In this document: piece by piece, positions 32,096-40,504 of the stretch | Layout of the letters: each line of letters starts with the position of its first letter | Position numbering within the stretch: the first letter of the stretch is position 1 | Assembly: GCF_017573505.1 (NCBI RefSeq) | Contig: NZ_JAGEOJ010000023.1 | Coordinates: 62,001-126,000 of the forward strand | Direction: 5' to 3' | DNA length: 64,000 nucleotides | Origin: Actinomadura barringtoniae | GTDB taxonomy: Bacteria > Actinomycetota > Actinomycetes > Streptosporangiales > Streptosporangiaceae | Translations under genes and position numbers: made by a program | The notes under the pieces: generated by a model | Told to the model about the DNA's origin: nothing | The model's database searches: none | Seen by the model: the letters and a program-made list of their open reading frames with translations, nothing else

Positions 32096-34621
32096 ATGAC
32101 AGAACAGCCGCGTACGCCGAACGTCCCCGCCAAGCCCTCACTGGACGGCTTGGAGGAGAAGTGGGTACGCGCCTGGGAGGACGCCGGGACCTACCGCTTC
32201 GACCGGACCCGCCCGCGCGCCGACGTCTACTCGATCGACACCCCGCCGCCCACGGTCAGCGGGTCGCTGCACGTCGGCCACGTCTTCTCCTACACCCACA
32301 CCGACGCCGTCGCGCGCTTCCAGCGGATGCGCGGCCGCGAGGTCTTCTACCCGATGGGCTGGGACGACAACGGGCTGCCGACCGAGCGCCGCGTCCAGAA
32401 CTACTTCGGCGTCCGCTGCGATCCGTCGCTGCCGTACGACCCGGGCTTCGAGCCGCCGGAGAAGCCGGACGCCAAGCGCCAGCTGCCGGTCAGCCGCCGC
32501 AACTTCATCGAGCTGTGCGAGCGGCTCACCGCGGTCGACGAGAAGGCGTTCGAGGAGATGTGGCGCCGCGTCGGCCTGTCGGTCGACTGGAACCACCTCT
32601 ACACGACCATCGGGGACGAGTCGCGGACCGCGTCGCAGCGCGAGTTCCTGCGCAACCTGGCGCGCGGCGAGGCCTACCACTCCGAGGCGCCGACGCTGTG
32701 GGACGTCACGTTCCGCACGGCGGTCGCGCAGGCCGAGCTGGAGGACCGCGAGCACTCCGGCGCGTTCTACCGCATCCGCTTTCACGGCGAGGACCGGCCG
32801 GTCTACATCGAGACGACGCGTCCCGAGCTGCTGCCCGCGTGCGTCGCGCTGGTCGCGCACCCCGACGACGAGCGCTACCGGGAGCTGTTCGGCACGACCG
32901 TCCGCACGCCGCTGTTCGGCGTCGAGGTCCCGGTCGTCGCGCACCGCCTCGCCGAGCCCGACAAGGGGTCGGGCATCGCGATGATCTGCACGTTCGGCGA
33001 CATCACCGACGTCACCTGGTGGCGCGAGCTGAACCTGCCGACGCGCGCGATCATCGACTGGGACGGGCGGCTGGTCGCCGACCCGCCCGCCGGCGTCCCG
33101 GCCTCGCCGTACGACGAGCTCGCCGGCAAGACGGTCTTCTCCGCCAAGGAGCGCGTCGCCGAGCTGCTGCGCGAGTCCGGCGACCTGGACGGCGAGCCGC
33201 GCAAGATCTCGCGTCCGGTCAAGTTCTACGAGAAGGGCAACAAGCCGCTCGAGATCGTCACGACCCGCCAGTGGTACATCCGCAACGGCGGGCGCGACGC
33301 GGGCCTGCGCGACGAACTGCTGGAGCGCGGCCGCCAGCTGTCCTGGCACCCCGGCTACATGCAGGCGCGGTACGAGAACTGGGTCGAGGGACTGGCGGGT
33401 GACTGGCTCATCTCGCGGCAGCGCTTCTTCGGCGTCCCGATCCCGGTCTGGTACCGGCTGGACGGCGAGGGCGAGCCGCTCTACGACGAGCCGATCGTCC
33501 CGGCCGAGGCGTCGCTGCCGGTCGACCCGTCCTCGGACGTCCCGCCCGGCTTCACCGAGGACCAGCGCGGCAAGGCGGGCGGCTTCGTCGCCGACCCTGA
33601 CGTGATGGACACCTGGGCGACGTCGTCGCTGACGCCGCAGATCGCGGGCGGCTGGGAGCACGACCCGGACCTGTTCGGCCGCGTCTTCCCCTACGACCTG
33701 CGGCCCCAGGCGCACGACATCATCCGCACCTGGCTGTTCTCGACCGTCGTCCGCGCGCATCTGGAGCACCACTCGCTGCCGTGGACCGACGTCGCGCTGT
33801 CGGGCTGGATCCTGGACCCCGACCGCAAGAAGATGTCCAAGTCCAAGGGCAACGTCGTCACGCCGATGGCGCTCCTGCAGGAGTTCGGGTCCGACGCGGT
33901 CCGCTACTGGGCGGTCAACGGGCGGCCGGGCACCGACACCGCGTTCGACACCGGCCAGATCAAGGTCGGCCGCCGCCTCGCCATCAAGATCCTTAACGCC
34001 TCCAAGTTCGTTCTGGGGTTCGGCGAGGTGGACGCCGGCGCCGAGATCACCGAGCCGCTGGACCTGGCGATGCTGGCCGCGCTCGCCGGTGTCGTGGGCG
34101 ACGCGACCAAGGCGTTCGAGGGCTACGACTACACGCGGGCGCTGGAGCGCACCGAGCGCTTCTTCTGGGAGTTCTGCGACGACTACCTGGAACTGGTCAA
34201 GACCCGCGCGTACGGCGAGGGAGCGGCCGCCCAGTCGGCGCGTGCGGCGCTGCGGGCCGCGCTGTCGGTGATGCTGCGGCTGTTCGCGCCGAGCCTGCCG
34301 TACGTCACCGAGGAGGTCTGGTCGTGGTGGCGCGAGGGCTCGGTCCACCGCGCGTCCTGGCCGGACACCGATGAGCTGCCGACCGGCGGCGACCCGGCCG
34401 TGCTCGCCGCGACCGCCGAGGCGCTGCGCCAGGTCCGCAAGGCCAAGTCGGAGGCGAAGGCGTCGATGCGCGCCGACGTGTCGCGGGCGCTCGTCCGCGG
34501 CGCCGAGGTCGGCCGGATCGCGCGGAACGACCTGACCGCCGCGGGCCGGATCGCCGACCTCGCGCTGGAGGAGGCGAACGCCGACCTCACCGTCGAGGTC
34601 ACGCTCGCGCCGACTGAATGA
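32096..34621 (+). CDS. valS: Valyl-tRNA synthetase
   Basis: 841 residues. Charges tRNA-Val. Class I signature HVGH at residues 59-62 (SGSLHVGHVFSYTHTD), editing domain CP1 in the middle (about 200-390), the KMSKS loop KKMSKSKGN at about 577-585, an anticodon-binding domain after about 620 and a short charged C-terminal end. There is no long coiled-coil tail as in E. coli ValRS, so it belongs to the shorter actinobacterial/clade-B type, which often starts with EKWVRAWEDAG and contains WDDNGLPTERRVQNYFGVRCDP. The start ATG 32096 has no obvious ribosome site, so it may be leaderless. No T-box leader was recognised. It converges on a TetR gene with 3 bases between stops. Confidence 0.96.
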   Translation: MTEQPRTPNVPAKPSLDGLEEKWVRAWEDAGTYRFDRTRPRADVYSIDTPPPTVSGSLHVGHVFSYTHTDAVARFQRMRGREVFYPMGWDDNGLPTERRVQNYFGVRCDPSLPYDPGFEPPEKPDAKRQLPVSRRNFIELCERLTAVDEKAFEEMWRRVGLSVDWNHLYTTIGDESRTASQREFLRNLARGEAYHSEAPTLWDVTFRTAVAQAELEDREHSGAFYRIRFHGEDRPVYIETTRPELLPACVALVAHPDDERYRELFGTTVRTPLFGVEVPVVAHRLAEPDKGSGIAMICTFGDITDVTWWRELNLPTRAIIDWDGRLVADPPAGVPASPYDELAGKTVFSAKERVAELLRESGDLDGEPRKISRPVKFYEKGNKPLEIVTTRQWYIRNGGRDAGLRDELLERGRQLSWHPGYMQARYENWVEGLAGDWLISRQRFFGVPIPVWYRLDGEGEPLYDEPIVPAEASLPVDPSSDVPPGFTEDQRGKAGGFVADPDVMDTWATSSLTPQIAGGWEHDPDLFGRVFPYDLRPQAHDIIRTWLFSTVVRAHLEHHSLPWTDVALSGWILDPDRKKMSKSKGNVVTPMALLQEFGSDAVRYWAVNGRPGTDTAFDTGQIKVGRRLAIKILNASKFVLGFGEVDAGAEITEPLDLAMLAALAGVVGDATKAFEGYDYTRALERTERFFWEFCDDYLELVKTRAYGEGAAAQSARAALRAALSVMLRLFAPSLPYVTEEVWSWWREGSVHRASWPDTDELPTGGDPAVLAATAEALRQVRKAKSEAKASMRADVSRALVRGAEVGRIARNDLTAAGRIADLALEEANADLTVEVTLAPTE

Positions 34622-34624
34622 GTA

Positions 34625-35281
34625 CTAGGCGGGCCGGTCGGAGTCGGGGTCTGCGGCTCCGACCGCCTGCAGCGTGCCGCCGAGCACCCGTACGGCCAGG
34701 TCGCGCACTTCCTCGCGGGTGAGGTCGCGGGTCTCCAGCCACGACACCGTCGCGCCCTCGACGAACGACAGCCAGCCGTCCAGCGCGACGCGCAGGGTCG
34801 GCCGCGGGTCGCGCGAGCCGACCAGCCCGTACGACATCGCGCCGAGCAGCCGGCGCCGGACCCGCCGGTAGCGGTCGACCGCCTCGGCGTCCACGCCGAG
34901 GCCGCCGCTGGTGACGGTCTGGAACGCCGAACTGTGCGTCTCGGCCCACCACAGGTAGGCGTCCAGCGTGCGGATCAGCCGTTCGGTGGGGGACAGGTCG
35001 GCGGACCGCTCGCCCTTCTCGGCGAGGTCGTTGAGCGCGCTCGCGGCCTGGTCGATCACCGCCATGAACAGGCCGCGCTTGCTGCCGAAGTAGTAGTAGA
35101 TCAGCCCCTTGGCGACGCCCGCCTCACGGGTGATCTCGTCGATCGACAGCACGTCGTAGGGCCGGTCGGCGAAGAGCCTGGCGGCGACCTCCAGGATCGC
35201 CGTGCGCCGCGCCTCGCCGCGCCCGGTCGACGCCGGGGCCGACGCCGTGAGGGCCTTCTCGGGTCCGGTCACGGTGGCCAA
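34625..35281 (-). CDS. TetR family repressor
   Basis: 218 residues. The helix-turn-helix lies at about 25-75 (ILEVAARLFADRPYDVLSIDEITREAGVAKGLIYYYFGSKRGLF), typical TetR_N. The all-helical ligand domain contains LDAYLWWAETHSSAFQTV. Its promoter holds an inverted repeat at 35293-35307, so it is probably autoregulated. No divergent gene shares this promoter: the next upstream gene is transcribed in the same direction, so the regulon is unknown. Confidence 0.9.
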   Translation of the reverse strand: MATVTGPEKALTASAPASTGRGEARRTAILEVAARLFADRPYDVLSIDEITREAGVAKGLIYYYFGSKRGLFMAVIDQAASALNDLAEKGERSADLSPTERLIRTLDAYLWWAETHSSAFQTVTSGGLGVDAEAVDRYRRVRRRLLGAMSYGLVGSRDPRPTLRVALDGWLSFVEGATVSWLETRDLTREEVRDLAVRVLGGTLQAVGAADPDSDRPA

Positions 35282-35292
35282 GGTGCCCCCTA

Positions 35293-35307
35293 TTGACTTC
35301 GATTCAA
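35293..35307. promoter_or_regulatory. Candidate TetR operator
   Basis: Imperfect palindrome TTGACTTCGATTCAA, 12 bases upstream of the TetR start codon, with an additional TTCAA half-site near 35320. Position and form fit autorepression; this is inference. Confidence 0.45.
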
Positions 35308-35338
35308 CCGGTGACCCTATTCAACATAGCGTCTAATT

Positions 35339-36142
35339 TCAGGCCTTGCGGCCCACGCCGGCGTAGAACCAGACCCGCTTGGCCTCCTCCATGCCGACCG
35401 GGTGGTCCGGGCGCCACAGCGGGGCCCAGACCAATCCGGGCTCGAGCAGTTCGAAGTCGCCGAACAGGTTCGTCACCTGTTCGCTGGTACGCGGGGTGCC
35501 GGGCGCGGACGTCTTCTTGTAGACCTCCACCACCTTGGCGACCACGTCGGGGACGCCGTCGGCGGAGGCGTGCGTCAGGACGAGGTGGCTCCCGGGAGCG
35601 AGAGCGTCGCGGAACTCGGCCATGATGGCCTGCGGGTCGTCCTCGTCGGGGACGAAGTGCAGCGTCGCCACCGTCAGCACCGCCACCGGCTTGTCGAAGT
35701 CCAGAAGACGGCGAACCTCGGGGTGGTCGAGGATCTCCCGGGGGCGCCGCAGGTCACCCTGGATCATCTTGGTGCCCGGCGCGTCGGCGAGCAGGGCACG
35801 CCCGTGCGCCACCACCTGGCCGTCATAGTCGACGTAGACCACGCGAGCGTCCGGGTTCATCCCGTGCGCGATCTGGTGCACGCTCTGCTGGGTCGGAAGA
35901 CCGGTGCCGACGTCGAGGAACTGATCGATGCCCTGCGCGGCCAGGTACCGTACGGCGCGCCCGAGGAAGGCGCGGTTCTCCCGGATCAGCGTCACCAGCG
36001 TCGGGTCGGCCGCGATCGCCTCGTCGGCCCGTATTCGGTCGGCCTCAAAATGGTCCTTGCCGCCAAGGTAGTAGTCGTACATCCGGGCGACATTCGGGAT
36101 GCTCGGGTCGAACCCGCTCTGCTTAGGCCGTTCACCTGACAC
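35339..36142 (-). CDS. SAM-dependent methyltransferase, DUF574 family
   Basis: 267 residues, GTG 36142. Typical family opening FDPSIPNVARMYDYYLGGKDHFEADR, the SAM-binding motif I FLDVGTGLPT (about 95-104), acidic loop VVYVDYD, and the C-terminal W.P.WRPDHPVGMEEAKRVWFYAGVGRK. This family is expanded in actinomycetes and often associated with XRE/DUF397 genes; substrates are unknown. It lies 57 bases upstream of the TetR gene on the same strand and may not belong to its operon. Confidence 0.9.
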   Translation of the reverse strand: MSGERPKQSGFDPSIPNVARMYDYYLGGKDHFEADRIRADEAIAADPTLVTLIRENRAFLGRAVRYLAAQGIDQFLDVGTGLPTQQSVHQIAHGMNPDARVVYVDYDGQVVAHGRALLADAPGTKMIQGDLRRPREILDHPEVRRLLDFDKPVAVLTVATLHFVPDEDDPQAIMAEFRDALAPGSHLVLTHASADGVPDVVAKVVEVYKKTSAPGTPRTSEQVTNLFGDFELLEPGLVWAPLWRPDHPVGMEEAKRVWFYAGVGRKA

Positions 36143-36347
36143 CAGGCCAGACTAGCCCGGACTGCCGCCGTCCCTGCGGCGAAGTCGCCGACCGTGGCCG
36201 AAATGGAAGGTCGGACTCCTCGATGATCGATAAAGTTCCCGCCGGGGCCCCTTTTCGGTTGGCCAGGTTCGGCCCGGGCTCGGGACAACGGGTGGTTTCG
36301 GTGGGCCGTCCAGCATGTGAACAGTTCACTCGGACGAAAGAAGCCCA

Positions 36348-37505
36348 ATGAGACGACGCGGGACAGCGGCGCTGACGGTGCTGGTGCTGTCGGCAGGCAC
36401 TTCGATGAGCGGCCTGGCGGAGGCGGCGGTCGTCGCACCCGGCTCACCTGCCGCACCTGCCGCACCTGTGGCGCCCAAGCCCGGACCGCAGAAATGGAAG
36501 CTGACCGGACGCACGGGCGTCCCGGGCCACGACGACTCACTCGGCGCGCTGGCGGTCACCGGGAAGAAGAGCGCGTGGGCGGGCGGTCTCATCTGGCCGG
36601 GACGCACGCCGCTCCTGTTCCGCTGGAACGGCAGCGCGTGGCACCGGGTCAAGCTCCCCGCCCACGTCGACAAGTCGTTCACCGACCTGGACGCCACCTC
36701 CGACAAGAACGTGTGGGCGTTCGGCGGCGACAACGACTCCTCCGGCAAGCCCGCCTTCAAGGCCTTCCACTGGAACGGCAAGGCGTGGACGGCGTCGGTC
36801 GTCCAGCGCAAGGACGTCTACCTCTGGGACGCGGAGGTGGTGTCGCCGTCGAACGTGTGGCTGTCGGTCGACGACTACACCGGCCGCGGGCAGCTGCGGC
36901 AATGGAACGGCCGCACGTGGCGCAGCGTCACCGTCCCGGGTGTCAGCCGGCTGTACTCGCTGCACTTCACCTCGGCCAAGAACGGCTGGGCGGTCGGCAT
37001 CAGGACCAACGGCAAGGGCGCCATCGCTCTGCACTGGAACGGCACGTCGTGGAAGCCCACCACGCTTCCGCGGATCGCGATGCCCAAGGACGCGGTCTTC
37101 TCGCTCTCCAGCGTGACGGCCCTGTCGCCGCGGAACGTGTGGGCCGTCGGCTCCTACATCAGGATGGTCGGGGACGACGAGGTACAACATCCCGTCGTCC
37201 TGCACTGGAACGGCTCCAAGTGGAGCAGGCAGGCGGGGCCGAACAACAAGTTCGACCTCTCGGCGCTCTCGGCCGACGGGCGAGGCGGGCTGTGGATGAA
37301 GGGCGGCGTCGACCGGCTGGTGCACTTCCGCTCCGGCCGCTGGACCACCGTCCCGTTCCCAGGCGCTCCCGGAGCTCCAGGCGCGTACGTCAGCGTCGAC
37401 GCGTTCGCCAACGTCCCGGGCACCGCGACCATGCTCGGTCTCGGCGTGGTCCGCCCGCTGGGCCGGCCGGACGCCCAGGACGGCGCCTTCTTCGCCGGCC
37501 GCTGA
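36348..37505 (+). CDS. Secreted WNG-repeat (beta-propeller-like) protein
   Basis: 385 residues with a Sec signal peptide (MRRRGTAALTVLVLSAGTSM, cleavage probably after LAEAA). The mature part consists of five or six repeats of about 50 residues, each with a conserved HWNGxxW core (FRWNGSAWH, FHWNGKAWT, RQWNGRTWR, LHWNGTSWK, LHWNGSKWS) and a following NVWAVG-type strand (KNVWAF, SNVWLS, NGWAVG, RNVWAVG). This is the pattern of small beta-propeller proteins exported by actinomycetes. Function is unknown; carbohydrate or cell-surface binding is likely. No neighbour shares its direction. It ends at a strong hairpin. Confidence 0.82.
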   Translation: MRRRGTAALTVLVLSAGTSMSGLAEAAVVAPGSPAAPAAPVAPKPGPQKWKLTGRTGVPGHDDSLGALAVTGKKSAWAGGLIWPGRTPLLFRWNGSAWHRVKLPAHVDKSFTDLDATSDKNVWAFGGDNDSSGKPAFKAFHWNGKAWTASVVQRKDVYLWDAEVVSPSNVWLSVDDYTGRGQLRQWNGRTWRSVTVPGVSRLYSLHFTSAKNGWAVGIRTNGKGAIALHWNGTSWKPTTLPRIAMPKDAVFSLSSVTALSPRNVWAVGSYIRMVGDDEVQHPVVLHWNGSKWSRQAGPNNKFDLSALSADGRGGLWMKGGVDRLVHFRSGRWTTVPFPGAPGAPGAYVSVDAFANVPGTATMLGLGVVRPLGRPDAQDGAFFAGR

Positions 37506-37511
37506 CCGTTG

Positions 37512-37548
37512 TCAGGGAGACCTGCTCCCTGTGGTCAGGTCTCCCTGA
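37512..37548. terminator. Bidirectional terminator overlapping the XRE stop
   Basis: Perfect 13-bp stem (37512-37524 with 37536-37548) with an 11-base loop. The right arm covers the stop codon region of the converging XRE gene (37535), so the hairpin can end both transcripts. Confidence 0.8.
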
Positions 37549-38467
37549 GGATGGCGTTGAGGATGTCGGGGGTCGTGTCGGCGGGCTCGGCCTCCACGCA
37601 CAGCCGTTCCATGGTCCCCATGTAGTCCTCGACGTCGGAACGCTTGTCGAGGTAGAGCGCGCTGTTCAGCTGTTCCAGGTAGACCACGTCGGGCAGGTCG
37701 AGGTCGGGGAAGCGCAGGATGGTGAACGGGCCGCCGGCGGCGGCGTGGCCACCGGAGGCGAACGGCACGATCTGGATCGTGACGTTGGGCAGCGCGGTCA
37801 GGTCCAGCAGGTGCTGCAGCTGGCCGCGCATGACCTGGCGGCCGCCGAGCGCGCGGTGCAGGGCCGATTCGTCCAGCACGACCCACAGCTTGGGTGCGTC
37901 CTCGCGCAGCAGCAACTGCTGGCGGCGCATCCGCAGCTCGACCCGGCGCTCGACCTCGTCGGTGGGGGAGTCGGCGTGGCGCAGCAGGATGACCGAGCGC
38001 GCGTAGTCCATCGTCTGCATGAGGCCGTGCACGAACTGGACCTCGTAGTTACGGATGACCGCGGCGGCCTCTTCGAGGCCCACGTAGGCCTCGAGCCAGG
38101 TCGGCATGACGTCGCTGTACAGGTGCCACCAGCCGGGCCGGTTGGCGTCGCGCGCCAGCGCGAGCAGCGTCTCGCGCTCCTCCTCGTCGGTGATCCGGTA
38201 GAGGGTGAGCAGGTCGGCGACGTCGCGCTGCTTGAAGCCGGTGCGGCCGAGCTCGAGGCGGCTGATCTTCGAGTGGGTCGCCCGGATCGCCGACCCGGCC
38301 TGCTCGCGCGAGACACCGCGTGCCTCGCGCAGCCGGCGCAGGTGGGCACCGAGAATGATGCGGAGCACCGTCGGACCGCGGCGGTGCAGACCTTCCAGGC
38401 TCTGCAGCTCGCCGACCTCGACCAAGCGCTCCACGGGAGCTTCCTCTCTCTTGCGCACGGTGCTCAC
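37535..38467 (-). CDS. XRE-family regulator with DUF5753 domain (WhiJ-like)
   Basis: 310 residues. HTH_31-type helix-turn-helix at about 38-90 (LRRLREARGVSREQAGSAIRATHSKISRLELGRTGF), then a DUF5753 ligand-binding-like domain (about 100-300) with the usual NYEVQFVHGLMQT, RRQQLL, VLDESALHR, LPNVTIQIVPF and the conserved DVVYLEQ. Such regulators act with DUF397 partners in streptomycete development (WhiJ/AbaA-type loci). A DUF397 gene lies 314 bases upstream on the same strand and an anti-sigma-like ATPase gene lies beyond it, which reproduces that set. Confidence 0.9.
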   Translation of the reverse strand: MSTVRKREEAPVERLVEVGELQSLEGLHRRGPTVLRIILGAHLRRLREARGVSREQAGSAIRATHSKISRLELGRTGFKQRDVADLLTLYRITDEEERETLLALARDANRPGWWHLYSDVMPTWLEAYVGLEEAAAVIRNYEVQFVHGLMQTMDYARSVILLRHADSPTDEVERRVELRMRRQQLLLREDAPKLWVVLDESALHRALGGRQVMRGQLQHLLDLTALPNVTIQIVPFASGGHAAAGGPFTILRFPDLDLPDVVYLEQLNSALYLDKRSDVEDYMGTMERLCVEAEPADTTPDILNAILRET

Positions 38468-38781
38468 GCGCCCTCCCCCTCGGGATTCGCCGCCCCCAGC
38501 GTTGCCCGCTCATTGATGCCGTACCGACTCAGGGTACGACCAAGGGGCTTGTTCGAAGGCGTTTTGGCAACCAAATGGACAGGGACGTCTGCCGAATTGT
38601 GACGCATTCACCGGCGGAGTCTCGTTGATCCCCAGTTCAGGCCGCATGCGCCGGTCATGCAATCGCTGGGGAAATCGCGAAAAATTCTGAACGAGGAGGT
38701 CAGGGGCTCAATCTGGCGTCGAACACGGGGGTCGTTCGAGGGTGCGGGAGTCAGAGATCACTCCCTGGTGAGTGCGGATCG
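38468..38781 (-). other. Upstream region of the XRE gene
   Basis: 314 bases between the DUF397 stop and the XRE start on the same strand; composition is clearly A/T-richer (TTCAACGAGACTCCG-type stretches, GAAAAATTCTGAA near 38677). It should contain a separate XRE promoter. No gene and no CTTGC-type repeats were found in it. Confidence 0.45.
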
Positions 38782-39024
38782 CTAGCCGATGAGGTCGTCG
38801 AACTCCCCGTCTTTCGCGCCCAGGACGAACGCCGCGATCTCGGCGGGGGTGTAGATCAGCGCCGGCCCCTCGGGATGACGCGAATTACGGACAGCAATAT
38901 TTCCATCAATGAGCTCGGCCACTTCCAGGCAACTCCCGTCGGGGTTGCTGTGCCGGCTCTTGCGCCAGCTGATGCCGGGCAACTGCGACGCCGGCATGCC
39001 GTTGAAGAACCGAATGGTCCTCAC
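38782..39024 (-). CDS. DUF397 protein
   Basis: 80 residues. Family core is present: ISWRKSRHSNPDGSCLEVAEL, IAVRNSRHPEGPALIYTPAEIAAFVLGAKDGEFDDLIG. DUF397 proteins bind and modulate adjacent XRE/DUF5753 regulators in actinomycetes and the pairs behave somewhat like antitoxin/toxin or switch modules. Here the DUF397 gene is upstream of the regulator instead of downstream. A repeat cluster (39061-39205) lies immediately upstream. Confidence 0.92.
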   Translation of the reverse strand: MRTIRFFNGMPASQLPGISWRKSRHSNPDGSCLEVAELIDGNIAVRNSRHPEGPALIYTPAEIAAFVLGAKDGEFDDLIG

Positions 39025-39060
39025 CTCCCGTTTTGGTTGACCGACATCCTAAGTCCTGCA

Positions 39061-39205
39061 CGTGCATCTGTGCTTGCAGTGGAACGTTCTTGCGGATGTG
39101 CTTGCGCCTGCACCTGCAAGTGAGAGACTTGTCCCCGCACCGGGCACGCCGTGGAATCGCCGTGCACGTGCATCTAACCTTGCAGATGTGCTTGCAGGTG
39201 CACGT
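39061..39205. promoter_or_regulatory. Cluster of CTTGC[A/G] repeats between divergent DUF397 and ATPase genes
   Basis: CTTGCA or CTTGCG occurs on the plus strand at 39073, 39089, 39101, 39179 and 39191, and in reverse (TGCAAG) at 39115. CTTGCrGATGTGCTTGC is present twice, 39089-39105 and 39179-39195, 90 bases apart. CTTGC and GCAAG also form an inverted pair around 39101-39120. The same hexamer pair recurs upstream of the other DUF397/DUF6879 units at 50754 and 52415. Likely operators for the local XRE regulators (inference). Confidence 0.6.
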
Positions 39206-39218
39206 GACAAAGGGGATT

Positions 39219-39269
39219 ATGGCCGTATACCGAACCCATCCCTCTCACGCCCCCGAGGGTTCGCAATGA
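39219..39269 (+). CDS. Possible 16-residue leader peptide overlapping the ATPase start
   Basis: ATG 39219 has AAAGGGGATT, a strong ribosome site, directly upstream. The frame reads MAVYRTHPSHAPEGSQ and stops with TGA at 39267-39269, overlapping the ATG of the next gene (ATGA). This suggests translational coupling. No regulatory peptide family is recognised, and the same site might instead be used only to load ribosomes. Confidence 0.45.
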   Translation: MAVYRTHPSHAPEGSQ

Positions 39270-39757
39270 TCAGTTCTCGCTTCCCCAGCCCACTCGACTC
39301 GCTCGCGTCGGTCGCCGCGCACACCGCGTGGCCGGCGCAGCTCGACGGTGAGCCAGAGATAGTCCGGCGCGTCCTGTCTCCCGACCTGATCTCGTGCGGA
39401 GTGGCGCGCGAGTTCACGCACCGGACGCTGACCCAGTGGAACCTGCTCGCGCTGCACGACGACACGGCGCTGATCGCGAGCGAACTGGTGACCAACGCGC
39501 TGCGGCACGCGTCGCCGCCGTCGGCCGGTTCCGCCGCACGCCGACCTCCGCAGCTCGTGCTCATCCGGCATCCGCGCTGGCTGCTGGCCGCGGTGACCGA
39601 CTCCAGCGAACAGGGCCCCACCGTGCGGGAGCCGGACTACTTCGCCGAGAGCGGCCGTGGCCTGCACCTGATCGAGGCGCTCAGTGACGAGTGGGGATGG
39701 ACGCCCCTCGCCACGGGCGGCAAGGTCGTCTGGGCCACGCTCGCCACCGTGGCCTGA
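39266..39757 (+). CDS. Anti-sigma-like ATP-binding protein (HATPase, RsbW/AbaA type)
   Basis: 163 residues from ATG 39266; a longer in-frame stretch upstream is made of the repeats and is not credible coding DNA. GHKL-fold core: DDTALIASELVTNALRHA (N box, catalytic-metal Asn), LLAAVTDSSEQGP (D box), FAESGRGLHLIEALSDEWGW (G1 box) and GGKVVWATL (G2). Such single-domain ATPases bind and phosphorylate anti-sigma antagonists, or act in whiJ/abaA-like developmental loci next to XRE and DUF397 genes, as here. No sigma factor or STAS partner is nearby. Confidence 0.88.
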   Translation: MISSRFPSPLDSLASVAAHTAWPAQLDGEPEIVRRVLSPDLISCGVAREFTHRTLTQWNLLALHDDTALIASELVTNALRHASPPSAGSAARRPPQLVLIRHPRWLLAAVTDSSEQGPTVREPDYFAESGRGLHLIEALSDEWGWTPLATGGKVVWATLATVA

Positions 39758-39976
39758 GGTCGTTCCGGAGACGTTCACCCGCTGTTCTCCCGGCGTTCTA
39801 CTGTCGCGGAGAGATTTCCGGCACCTTTTCCATTTCAGTTGTGAGCGCCCCGACTGGGGACTAACTTCGTGTCGTGAACGAGCTCTACTGCGGTGGTGCG
39901 AGTCCGGTCCGGGCTTCCACGCAAGCATGAAGAGCTCGCGATGCGAAGCGTGGTCGGCCAGGGGAGGGCACAGGAC

Positions 39977-40354
39977 GTGGAGACCCACGACCGGATCCCT
40001 GATTTCCGGGTGAGCGCACTGCCCGAGGGCGGCTGGCGCGCGGTCAGCGTCCGCGACCCGGCGATCGTCGTCATCGAACAGACCTGGGCGCGGCTGCGGC
40101 GCGGCTGCATGGCCGAGCGCATCGCCTATTCGCTCACCGAGAGATTCCGGGTCGACCTGGAGCGCGAGTTCCCGGGCTGGAAGGTCTGGCGCGTTCGCCA
40201 CCTCGGCGAGAACGACCGCTGGGCCGCCGAGCCCCGCCGCCCTGGCCACGACGACGGCGTGCGCCCGAACCGCCCCCGCCTGGTGAGCGCGACGCCCGAG
40301 GAACTGCGGACCGCGCTGCTCCTTTTGGCCGAGCCCCACCAGATGGCGAGCTGA
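39977..40354 (+). CDS. Small conserved actinobacterial protein of unknown function
   Basis: 125 residues from GTG 39977 (GGGGAGGG 8 bases upstream); ATG 39941 is the alternative. The sequence begins VETHDRIPDFRVSALPEGGW and contains IEQTWARLRRGCMAERIAYSLTERF and FPGWKVWRVRHLGENDRWAAEPRR, so it is soluble, basic and probably alpha/beta. No named domain is recognised. Related short proteins accompany XRE/DUF397 and ATP-binding genes in actinomycetes, which is the only contextual clue. Confidence 0.72.
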   Translation: METHDRIPDFRVSALPEGGWRAVSVRDPAIVVIEQTWARLRRGCMAERIAYSLTERFRVDLEREFPGWKVWRVRHLGENDRWAAEPRRPGHDDGVRPNRPRLVSATPEELRTALLLLAEPHQMAS

Positions 40355-40504
40355 GGCTCGCACAGTTCTCACCGCGTTCGGTTCGCGGCGTTCGGTTCAC
40401 CGTGTTCGGCTGCCTCTTTGGTCCGCTTCTTTGTGCATTGCCGTGGCAGATGAGCCTTAGATGGTGAATCGTTGTCATGAGCACCGGTGAGAGGGGCCAT
40501 GGCG

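Noticed and set aside
32138..34348. 736-codon minus-strand frame opposite valS
   Set aside because: Antisense of valS; lacks any family signature.
36317..38602. 761-codon plus-strand frame running through the WNG-repeat and XRE genes
   Set aside because: Composed of two genes read in wrong frame or strand; no ribosome site.
39061..39205. CRISPR-like array
   Set aside because: Repeats are only 6-17 bases, irregularly spaced, with no unique spacers of constant length and no cas genes.
39062..39265. N-terminal extension of the anti-sigma-like ATPase
   Set aside because: The extension is encoded by the CTTGC repeat cluster, is cysteine/leucine-rich and outside the GHKL domain; ATG 39266 is preferred.
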